Made by a program: the position numbers and the translations under genes
Shown here: positions 7,394 through 14,131 of the stretch, one piece after another
Layout: each line of letters starts with the position of its first letter
How positions within the stretch are numbered: position 1 is the stretch's first letter
Assembly: GCA_030607655.1 (NCBI GenBank)
Contig: JAUWJN010000006.1
Span: 1 to 20,021, forward strand
Direction: 5' to 3'
Origin: a bacterium
GTDB lineage: Bacteria > Armatimonadota > Zipacnadia > Zipacnadales > Zipacnadaceae
DNA length: 20,021 nt
The notes under the pieces: model-generated
Seen by the model: only the letters and a program-made list of their open reading frames with translations
What the model was told of the DNA's origin: nothing
Databases searched by the model: none

Positions 7394-9646
7394 ATGGCAA
7401 CCACAGAATCAGCGCCTTCAGCTACGGAATTGGACCTCACTCAGAATGCCCTGACGGTTCTGGAGCGCCGTTACCTAAAGAAAGACGACGAAGGCCGGCC
7501 CACAGAAAAGCCGGAGGACATGATCCGGCGGGTAGCGCATAATATTGCGCAGGCCGAGCGGCAACATGGTGCTTCGGAGGCCGAGGTACAGCAGTGGGAG
7601 GAGCGGTTCTATGACCTAATGACTCGCCTGGAGTTTCTCCCCAATAGTCCTACGCTTATGAATGCCGGTCGGCCCTTTCAGCAGCTTTCGGCCTGTTTTG
7701 TGCTCCCCATTGAAGACTCAATGGAGAGTATTTTTGAGGCGGTAAAGAACACTGCCCTGATTCACAAAAGTGGTGGCGGCACCGGCTTTTCCTTCTCGCG
7801 GCTGCGGCCTAAGGACGACATAGTCAGCTCGACTAAGGGGGTCTCGTCAGGCCCGGTGTCATTTATGAACGTCTTCGATGCGGCTACCGATGCCATCAAG
7901 CAGGGAGGCACTCGGCGGGGAGCAAACATGGCCGTGCTGCACGTGAACCACCCGGATGTACTGGAATTTATTGACGCCAAGAGTGATCCTACCAAACTCA
8001 CCAACTTCAACATTTCAGTCATGGTTACCGACGAGTTCATGGAAGCAGTAGTCAATGATGACACTTACGACCTAATTAACCCGCGCACTGATGAAGTACT
8101 TAATACTCTGCCCGCCCGGGAAGTCTTCGATAAGATAACCGAACATGCCTGGGCCAACGGCGACCCCGGCATTATATTTCTGGAACGGATAAATGCTGAT
8201 AATCCCACTCCCGAATTAGGCGATATTGAAAGCACCAATCCCTGCGGCGAGCAGCCGCTGCTGCCGTACGAGTCATGCAACTTAGGCTCAATGAATCTGG
8301 CCCAAATGGTCACCGGTGAGATTGGTCAGGGGGAGATTGACTGGGATAAGCTGGCCGAGACAGTGGAAGTGGCGGTGCGCTTTTTGGACAACGTCATTGA
8401 TATGAACAAGTTCCCGTTGCCGGAAATCGAGCAGATCACCAAGGCCAATCGCAAAATTGGTCTGGGGATAATGGGCTTTGCGGATATGCTCATTCACCTG
8501 GGCATACCCTATGCCTCCGAGCAAGCCGTGGAAACTGCCAAACAGCTTATGAGTTTTATTGAGGAGAAGGGCCAACAGGCCTCGGAAAAGATAGCTCAGC
8601 AGCGCGGCGTATTTCCCAATTGGGAGAAGAGCATCTACAGTTCCGAGGAAAATGGTAAGCGACTGCGCAACGCTACTATCACTACCATAGCCCCTACCGG
8701 CAGTATCAGCATTATCGCGGGAGTCTCCAGCGGGGTCGAGCCATTATTTGCTATCGCCTACACCCGGCATGTACTGGATGGCGATGAGCTCGTGGAGGTC
8801 AATCCCTTGTTTGAGCAGGTGGCCCGGCAGCGGGGGTTCTACACACCCGAACTAATCAAACAAATTGCGGCCAAGGGCAGCTTGCAGGGAATTGAGGATG
8901 TGCCTGCTGACGTGCGGCAATTATTCCTAACTGCCCACGACATCCCTCCTCCATGGCATATCCGCATTCAAGCCGCCTTCCAGGAAGCCACAGATAACGC
9001 GGTTTCCAAGACCGTTAATTTCCCCAACGAGGCGAGCGTGGAGGAGGTGGCCAAGGTCTATATGCTGGCCTACCGTCTAGGTTGTAAGGGAGTAACCATG
9101 TATCGGGATGGCAGTCGGGAAGGCCAGGTACTTACTACGGGTAAGACCGAACAGGCTCAGGAGGGGCAACAGGTGGCACCTCGACCCCGCCCCGAAGTGG
9201 TTACCGGCATAACCAGAAATATAACGACCGGTTGTGGGAAGCTGTATATTACTGTGAATTTTGACGAAGAGGGTCGTGCCTTTGAGGTATTTGGTAATAT
9301 GGGCAAGGCGGGCGGCTGTGTCGCCTCACAAACCGAAGCCCTCGCCCGCTTAATATCGTTGGTCCTCCGTTCCGGGATAAGCCCTATACATATCGTCAAG
9401 CAGCTTAAGGGCATCAGTTGTCATATGCCCGCCTGGGAAAAGGGCGGCGGCAAAATACTGTCCTGCGCGGACGCCTTTGCCAGGGCGCTGGAGCGGACGG
9501 TACTGTCCGAAGAAGCCCAACTGAGTATAGATTTCAATGGCATAAGCTTCGGCCATGTCGGAGCTTGTCCAGAATGTGGTGGGCCGCTGTATCATGAAAG
9601 TGGGTGCCTGACCTGCCACGACTGCGGCTACAGTCAGTGTGACTAG
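7394..9646 (+). CDS. nrdJ: vitamin B12-dependent (class II) ribonucleoside-diphosphate reductase
   Basis: Reduces ribonucleotides to deoxyribonucleotides using adenosylcobalamin to generate the thiyl radical; it works with or without oxygen. The 750-residue protein has NSPTLMNAGRP, the glycine-rich KSGGGTGFSFSRLRP and QGGTRRGANMAVL. Its catalytic set is Asn282-x-Cys284-x-Glu286 in NPCGE, with Cys101 (SACFV) and Cys295 (ESCNLG) as the likely redox pair. The PTGSISIIAGVSSGVEP block also matches. A TSCPD domain follows at about 606-712 (GCGKLYITVNFDEEG, then GNMGKAGG). The C-terminus is a zinc-ribbon-like CPEC...CLTC (Cys725, 728, 738, 741) with a final CGYSQC pair (Cys744, Cys749) that would re-reduce the active site. 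GAGGT at 7381-7385 supports the ATG. It is monocistronic between its own promoter and a terminator-like hairpin. Confidence 0.96.
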   Translation: MATTESAPSATELDLTQNALTVLERRYLKKDDEGRPTEKPEDMIRRVAHNIAQAERQHGASEAEVQQWEERFYDLMTRLEFLPNSPTLMNAGRPFQQLSACFVLPIEDSMESIFEAVKNTALIHKSGGGTGFSFSRLRPKDDIVSSTKGVSSGPVSFMNVFDAATDAIKQGGTRRGANMAVLHVNHPDVLEFIDAKSDPTKLTNFNISVMVTDEFMEAVVNDDTYDLINPRTDEVLNTLPAREVFDKITEHAWANGDPGIIFLERINADNPTPELGDIESTNPCGEQPLLPYESCNLGSMNLAQMVTGEIGQGEIDWDKLAETVEVAVRFLDNVIDMNKFPLPEIEQITKANRKIGLGIMGFADMLIHLGIPYASEQAVETAKQLMSFIEEKGQQASEKIAQQRGVFPNWEKSIYSSEENGKRLRNATITTIAPTGSISIIAGVSSGVEPLFAIAYTRHVLDGDELVEVNPLFEQVARQRGFYTPELIKQIAAKGSLQGIEDVPADVRQLFLTAHDIPPPWHIRIQAAFQEATDNAVSKTVNFPNEASVEEVAKVYMLAYRLGCKGVTMYRDGSREGQVLTTGKTEQAQEGQQVAPRPRPEVVTGITRNITTGCGKLYITVNFDEEGRAFEVFGNMGKAGGCVASQTEALARLISLVLRSGISPIHIVKQLKGISCHMPAWEKGGGKILSCADAFARALERTVLSEEAQLSIDFNGISFGHVGACPECGGPLYHESGCLTCHDCGYSQCD

Positions 9647-9684
9647 TAGCGCTGGCGGGGGGCTGCTAACGTGCCAGTAATACT

Positions 9685-9712
9685 AAGGGTGAGGCTCCTG
9701 GGCCTTGCCCTT
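9685..9712 (+). terminator. terminator-like hairpin after nrdJ
   Basis: AAGGG (9685-9689) and AGGC (9692-9695) pair with GCCT (9702-9705) and CCCTT (9708-9712) across a symmetric TG/TG internal loop and a 6-nt apical loop TCCTGG. It starts 38 nt after the nrdJ stop. The following CCTTTGTC is only weakly T-rich, so intrinsic termination is plausible but not certain. Confidence 0.5.
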
Positions 9713-9727
9713 CCTTTGTCGTAATCG

Positions 9728-9799
9728 CCGGAATTTTACCGGATCCTGGGAACTGAGACGGTACCAGGATGGATAGCTCTCGTGGGGGGAGTACCAGGA
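9728..9799. other. inverted-repeat cluster in the nrdJ-yacL intergenic region
   Basis: Part of the 321-nt gap 9647-9967, which has no convincing gene of normal size. CCGG (9728-9731) / CCGG (9739-9742) is followed by a perfect 7-bp repeat ATCCTGG (9743-9749) / CCAGGAT (9764-9770). GTACCAGGA occurs twice, at 9761-9769 and 9791-9799, so two CCAGGA copies compete for TCCTGG. A second TCCTGG is the loop of the upstream hairpin (9696-9701). It may be a structured RNA or a protein-binding region. Confidence 0.4.
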
Positions 9800-9814
9800 G
9801 TGGGCGAGTGAACC

Positions 9815-9844
9815 TTGATAAAACGCCAGCAGATAAGGTACAAT
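9815..9844 (+). promoter_or_regulatory. sigma70-type promoter for the yacL-ispDF cluster
   Basis: TTGATA (9815-9820), 18-nt spacer, TACAAT (9839-9844); each hexamer matches consensus at 5 of 6 positions. The start would fall near 9851, leaving a leader of about 117 nt before yacL. Confidence 0.7.
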
Positions 9845-9924
9845 ATATCAGCGAACTAATTGAGCGGATAACGTGTTAACCATATACAGAGGAGAGATGA
9901 GCCGTAAAATCATACACACATAAA

Positions 9925-9958
9925 CTCCCGGTCGGGCCGAAAGACCGGGAGGGAGGAG
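9925..9958 (+). promoter_or_regulatory. hairpin abutting the yacL ribosome-binding site
   Basis: Perfect 9-bp GC-rich stem CTCCCGGTC (9925-9933) / GACCGGGAG (9943-9951) with a 9-nt loop. The last stem base is the first base of the Shine-Dalgarno sequence GGGAGGAG (9951-9958), 9 nt before the ATG. GGGAG occurs at 9947-9951 and again at 9951-9955, so CTCCC could slip to cover the ribosome-binding site. An eight-codon frame, ATG at 9897-9899 to TAA at 9921-9923 (MSRKIIHT), ends just before the stem. Confidence 0.6.
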
Positions 9959-9967
9959 TGGTTTACT

Positions 9968-11101
9968 ATGCTTGTTCTTAGAGGTTTGTGGTCATTATTC
10001 GTAGCGGCAGTTGTGCTGGTCGGAGTGATCATTGGTCATTTGGTTGCCGCCAGTCTGGAGCGGCGGTTTTTCGAGACGGCCGACTCGCCCATCTTATTTC
10101 ACATAGGAATAGTAACGGTGGGGGGACTATTGGGCTTTCTATTTGCCGTTTTTTCCTTCCGCAAGGTCGTTACCTGGGTTAATCGCTGGGAGCGGGTGTC
10201 ACTGCTGGATAAAGCCGCCACGGCAGCGGGAATGATCTTGGGCCTCGTAGTGGCTATCCTTATCACCGTGCCCTTAGGCGACTTTGGGGGCTTTGGCCTG
10301 CCGATCAAGATATTTGCCAGTGTAGCCGGGATTGTGCTGGGGATAGGGTTTGCCATGAGTGCCAAAACGCAAATAGTTTATGTCTTTCCTAGCTTGGCTA
10401 GTCCCAGCGATATTACGGGTTTGAACGTCCGGCAACGGGCCTGTCCAAAAATGTTGGATACTAACATCATTATTGACGGGCGCATCGCTGATATTGCGGC
10501 CACCGGATTCCTTGAGGGGCCGCTGTACATACCGGATTTCATTCTGCAGGAGCTACGTCATGTTGCTGACTCTTCAGATAAACTCAAGCGGGAGCGCGGC
10601 CGACGGGGGCTAGATATCCTCAACAAGCTCAAAAGTGATGATAAAACGCAAGTGGTGATCTTTGATGACTATACTATCGAGGACGCCCCCTATGACGAGG
10701 TGGATACTCGCCTGGTCAATCTAGCCAGGGCCAAGGACACAGCCATTATCACTAACGATTACAGTGTTAATGAAATTGGCAAGTTGCACGGAGTGCGGGT
10801 AATGATTGTTAATGAGCTGGCCGACGCTCTGAAACCGGTATTCCTTCCTGGGGAGGAGATTACTGCGACCATAGTTAAAGAGGGCAAGGAATCTGGGCAA
10901 GGGGTGTCCTATTTGGATGACGGTACTATGGTGGTGGTGGAAGGGGCGGGAGATTTCGTCGGAAGAATGGTACTGGTAGAGGTGACCAGCGTTTTGCAGA
11001 CTACGGCGGGCAAGATGATATTTGCGTCGATCACGGAAAAAGGTCGTACCCTGTTGGCAGGCGAGTCTATCTCCGAGCATAGACGGCGGAGACGACGGTG
11101 A
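9968..11101 (+). CDS. yacL: YacL-family membrane protein with PIN and TRAM domains
   Basis: Integral membrane protein with a cytoplasmic PIN-type nuclease-like domain and a TRAM RNA-binding domain; the cellular role of the family is poorly defined. Residues 1-150 contain four hydrophobic segments. The PIN domain (about 160-285) shows the acidic set Asp164 (MLDTNIIIDGR), Glu195 (ILQELRHVA), Asp246 (VDTRLVNLA) and Asp264 (IITNDYSV), so the metal site looks complete. The TRAM domain spans about 292-355 (PGEEITATIVKEG, then GTMVVVEGAG). It ends in six consecutive arginines, likely strengthening nucleic-acid binding. At 377 residues it is close to the family norm. GGGAGGAG upstream supports the start. 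It precedes ispD/ispF as in Bacillus and its TGA overlaps the next start. Confidence 0.93.
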   Translation: MLVLRGLWSLFVAAVVLVGVIIGHLVAASLERRFFETADSPILFHIGIVTVGGLLGFLFAVFSFRKVVTWVNRWERVSLLDKAATAAGMILGLVVAILITVPLGDFGGFGLPIKIFASVAGIVLGIGFAMSAKTQIVYVFPSLASPSDITGLNVRQRACPKMLDTNIIIDGRIADIAATGFLEGPLYIPDFILQELRHVADSSDKLKRERGRRGLDILNKLKSDDKTQVVIFDDYTIEDAPYDEVDTRLVNLARAKDTAIITNDYSVNEIGKLHGVRVMIVNELADALKPVFLPGEEITATIVKEGKESGQGVSYLDDGTMVVVEGAGDFVGRMVLVEVTSVLQTTAGKMIFASITEKGRTLLAGESISEHRRRRRR

Positions 11102-12294
11102 CGGAAGTAATTGGTCTGATTGCCGCCGCCGGCCACGGGCGCCGTTTAGGGACAAGCTTACCGAAGGCCCTCCTACCCCTGGGCGGCGCAGCCCTTTTTC
11201 TGTGGTCCCTGCGAGCCTTTGAGGCGACCACGCAAGTCAAACAGACCTTACTAGTTGTGCCCGATGGCTACCAGCAGCAGGCCAGCGACCTCTGCCAACA
11301 GGCCCAAATTGGTAAGCTCAGTAACATCATCACGGGCGGAGCAACGCGGCCTGAGTCGGTGTACAATGGCCTAACTGCACTGCGCAGTAGTCCCCCGGAC
11401 ATAGTAATTATCCATGATGGGGCGCGACCTTTTGTCACTCCCCAGCTCATTGCCCACAGTGTCCGGGTCTGCGCCCAAACGGGCGCTGCGATCGCGGCTC
11501 TGCCCGTCACTGATACCCTCAAGCAGGTGGCCGCCAATAGCATAATCACCACTACCGTTGATCGCAGCCAATATTACTGCGCGCAGACTCCCCAGACCTT
11601 CAAGTTTAAGCTGATTTTCGAAGCTTATCGGCGAGCTGCGCAGGAAGGCTGGGACGTTACCGATGATGCAGCCCTGGTGGAGAAAATGGGGCAGCCGGTA
11701 ACAATCATAGAAGGCAACCCCGCTAACTTCAAGATTACCAGCCAAGCCGACTGGGAACGCGCTGAAGCAATGGTGGCAGGCAGCCAACAGATCCACGTGG
11801 GGCACGGCTATGATGTCCATCGGTTAGTGGAGGGACGGGCCCTGATATTGGGCGGAGTCAATGTGCCCTACCCGCAAGGTTTGGTGGGCCATTCGGATGC
11901 TGATGTAGTGCTGCATGCGGTCGCGGATGCCCTGCTGGGTGCCGCTAGCCTGGGGGACATTGGCCAGCATTTCCCCGATACTGACCCGGCCTACAAAGAT
12001 GCCGATAGCAAACAGTTGCTCGGCCAGGTCGTTGAGCTCTTGCGAGCCAGTGGTTATCAGCCTGTCAATGTGGATGTTACCATTATCGCCCAACAACCTC
12101 GCTTGGCGCCCTACATAGAGCAGATGCGCCAGCAAATCGCGCCGATACTGGGTGTCACCGTAGATGAGGTCAATGTCAAGGCTACTACCACTGAGGGTCT
12201 GGGGCCTATCGGACAAGGCGAGGCTATTGCTGCCCACGCCGTGGCCCTGGGTTGCCGTAGACCTTTACACGGTTTGCCACAAATATCGCAATAG
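11098..12294 (+). CDS. ispDF: bifunctional IspD-IspF (MEP pathway)
   Basis: A fusion of two enzymes of the non-mevalonate isoprenoid pathway. IspD makes CDP-methylerythritol from MEP and CTP. IspF cyclises the 2-phosphate of that product to ME-cyclodiphosphate; the intervening kinase IspE is not in the window. IspD is residues 1-228: LIAAAGHGRRLG, PKALLPLGG, IHDGARPFV, QTPQTF, TDDAALVE, NFKIT. IspF is about 231-388: GHGYDVHRL with the zinc ligands Asp239 and His241, His273 in VGHSDADVVLHAV, GDIGQHFPDTD, and EGLGPIGQGEAIAAHAVAL. Both active sites look complete. The GTG start overlaps the yacL stop as GTGA, implying translational coupling. Fused IspDF is known in Alpha- and Epsilonproteobacteria. 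Confidence 0.96.
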   Translation: MTEVIGLIAAAGHGRRLGTSLPKALLPLGGAALFLWSLRAFEATTQVKQTLLVVPDGYQQQASDLCQQAQIGKLSNIITGGATRPESVYNGLTALRSSPPDIVIIHDGARPFVTPQLIAHSVRVCAQTGAAIAALPVTDTLKQVAANSIITTTVDRSQYYCAQTPQTFKFKLIFEAYRRAAQEGWDVTDDAALVEKMGQPVTIIEGNPANFKITSQADWERAEAMVAGSQQIHVGHGYDVHRLVEGRALILGGVNVPYPQGLVGHSDADVVLHAVADALLGAASLGDIGQHFPDTDPAYKDADSKQLLGQVVELLRASGYQPVNVDVTIIAQQPRLAPYIEQMRQQIAPILGVTVDEVNVKATTTEGLGPIGQGEAIAAHAVALGCRRPLHGLPQISQ

Positions 12295-12340
12295 GCAACG
12301 ACAAGCAGCACACATTACAATTGTCTTCCAGGGGTACCAA

Positions 12341-13000
12341 ATGTCTACACTGTTGCTGAAGGATGGGCAACGCTTTGTGTCTATAGGTGATAGTATTACT
12401 GACTGTGGTCGGCACGATGAGTATGCCCCGTACGGGAACGGTTATGTCGCCATCGTTAGGGGATTGGTCCAAGCGCAGGCTCCCAAATTGCAGGTTGAAT
12501 ATTTTAATCGAGGAATAGGTGGCGATACGACTTGCGAGCTTGTGAACCGCTGGCAGGAAGATGTAATCGAACTGAAGCCGGATTGGCTATCGGTGCTCAT
12601 CGGCATCAACGACTGCCACCAATACTTGTTTGACCAGCGGACCGACGTTGGCCCTGCGCCCTACGCTAAGCGGTACGAGTCGCTGCTGGCGCAAGCGATT
12701 AATCTGACTGGCTGTTCTCTCTTACTGCTAGAACCATTCTACTTCGCCCCGCCCCCAGGCGCTGATGAATGCCAGCATAAGGTCCTCGAGCTGCTTCCCC
12801 AATATATCGCTGCTGTCCACAATTTAGCCCAGCAGTTTGGCGCTCGGCTAATTCGCACTCACCAGATTGGTCAACAGATCATCAGTCATCAGGGTGCAGA
12901 GGTTCTACATGGCGACCCCGTGCACCCCAGTTTAACTGGCCACGCGGTAATTGCCCAAGCTACAGTGTCAGGGCTTCATGATATGCCTAATCAGGAATAG
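12341..13000 (+). CDS. SGNH/GDSL-type hydrolase, probable cytoplasmic esterase
   Basis: A small serine esterase/deacylase of the SGNH superfamily (lysophospholipase L1-like or sugar acetylesterase-like), 219 residues. The four signature blocks are clear: block I IGDSITDCGR with the nucleophile Ser, block II Gly in RGIGGDTT, block III LIGINDCHQ with the Asn, and block V GDPVHPSLTGH with the catalytic Asp-x-x-His. No signal peptide is present. The ATG at 12341 is preceded by AGGGG (12330-12334). The frame stays open further upstream, but that extension runs over the ispDF 3' end and lacks family resemblance. It follows ispDF by 46 nt and precedes the URO-D-like gene by 12 nt. Its substrate is unknown; the carbohydrate-related genes nearby suggest a sugar ester. 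Confidence 0.9.
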   Translation: MSTLLLKDGQRFVSIGDSITDCGRHDEYAPYGNGYVAIVRGLVQAQAPKLQVEYFNRGIGGDTTCELVNRWQEDVIELKPDWLSVLIGINDCHQYLFDQRTDVGPAPYAKRYESLLAQAINLTGCSLLLLEPFYFAPPPGADECQHKVLELLPQYIAAVHNLAQQFGARLIRTHQIGQQIISHQGAEVLHGDPVHPSLTGHAVIAQATVSGLHDMPNQE

Positions 13001-13012
13001 GAGGAACCTCCG

Positions 13013-14083
13013 GTGATACGGAGAGCACTGGAAGACACTCTGAACAGGCATCGAGCGTTTTGGAATCGAGAAGACACCGACCGCCCCTGCATAGGGTTTA
13101 CAACTGCTCGCTACTTCTGTCGGGAAGAATTTGCGTCTATCTCAATCCCAACCGACCGATGCCTAACGCCAGAGGACTTCGAGGTAGAGGCCTTCCTAGG
13201 GGAATATGATCGTCAATACCGCGAGAGCCAGGAAATGGCCGGCGATCAGGTTTGGGGCTCTTTACCGTTTTTTGGGCTTTCCTGGATGGAGGCGATAGTG
13301 GGTTGTCCGATCCGAGCCGACGAGCAAGCCCTCTGGAATGAACCATTTGTAGGCGATATTCGCGATGTCCCTGACCTGTGCCTCTCGCCGGATAATCCCT
13401 GGCTCCAAAAGCTACTGGAGTTCACCACCAAGCTCGTGGCACAAGCTGATGGCCGTTATCCGGTGGGGGTGCCTTTCATGAGTGGTCCCCTGGACATCCT
13501 AACCGCCATGAGAGGGCCGGTTGGCGGACTGTTGGATTTCTTCGACCACCCCGATGAGGTCCGTAAGGTGATTGACGCGCTTGTGGATGTCTGGCTGGAA
13601 GTCACCCAAGCTCAATTCAACCTCATTCCGGAGTTTCATGGCGGATACTGCGGCGCGTTCCGAGGAGTCTGGGCGCCCGGAATATCCCTGGAGACTCAGG
13701 AGGATGCAATGGGACTGATCTCGCCCGAGCTTTTCTGTGAGTTTCTCCTCCCCGCACACCACCGAATCATATCTAGCTTCGATTTCCCTTCACTGCATAT
13801 ACATTCTAGCTACCTGCAACACGTTGATACCATTGCGACAATCTCCGAATTGCCTGCCGTGGAGTTCACTATTGACGTGGACGGGCCACCAGCCGCAGAA
13901 CTCATTCCTGTCATCGCCAAAATCCAGAGCCAGAAGCCTACCATAATTCACGGCAAGTTGACTGTGCAGGAGATGAACGAGTTGATGCATAGTCTGCCGC
14001 CCGAAGGCCTTTGGTTGATTACGCGAGTGGAGTCCCCCCAAGTCGCCAATCAGATGTTCGAAACGCTCCTGTCTGATTACTGA
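13013..14083 (+). CDS. divergent uroporphyrinogen-decarboxylase-like (URO-D/MtaA-like) protein
   Basis: A member of the URO-D superfamily TIM barrels, which includes haem-pathway decarboxylases and cobamide-dependent methyltransferases such as MtaA. The 356 residues show blocks typical of the methyltransferase-like branch: VWGSLPFFGLSWMEAIVGCPI spans the substrate-side strand, GPLDILTAMRG, ISPELFCEFLLPAHHRI, then the equivalent of the zinc-site strand. Here that strand reads LHIHSSYLQHVD (His262, His264) instead of the usual H-x-C-G, so the cysteine ligand is absent. The start is GTG at 13013 with GGAGGA at 13000-13005, 12 nt after the SGNH hydrolase stop, so the two are probably co-translated. 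It is unlikely to be HemE, whose N-terminal R-Q-A-G-R motif is missing. The exact reaction is unknown. Confidence 0.85.
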   Translation: MIRRALEDTLNRHRAFWNREDTDRPCIGFTTARYFCREEFASISIPTDRCLTPEDFEVEAFLGEYDRQYRESQEMAGDQVWGSLPFFGLSWMEAIVGCPIRADEQALWNEPFVGDIRDVPDLCLSPDNPWLQKLLEFTTKLVAQADGRYPVGVPFMSGPLDILTAMRGPVGGLLDFFDHPDEVRKVIDALVDVWLEVTQAQFNLIPEFHGGYCGAFRGVWAPGISLETQEDAMGLISPELFCEFLLPAHHRIISSFDFPSLHIHSSYLQHVDTIATISELPAVEFTIDVDGPPAAELIPVIAKIQSQKPTIIHGKLTVQEMNELMHSLPPEGLWLITRVESPQVANQMFETLLSDY

Positions 14084-14131
14084 GCGGCAAATGGTAGTGG
14101 TACGGCAGGAAAGCGGTCAAGCGGTGGTTAC

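Noticed and set aside
9858..9877. lac-operator-like sequence (TTGAGCGGATAAC)
   Set aside because: Only one side resembles the lac operator, no symmetric partner exists, and no LacI-family gene is nearby; chance similarity is likely.
12164..12340. Longer N-terminus for the SGNH hydrolase
   Set aside because: The extension overlaps the conserved ispDF 3' end, and a ribosome-binding sequence precedes the ATG at 12341, directly before the conserved first strand.
14084..14095. 12-base match (GCGGCAAATGGT) shared with 18669-18680
   Set aside because: Several 12-base matches are expected by chance in 20 kb, and the flanking bases differ.
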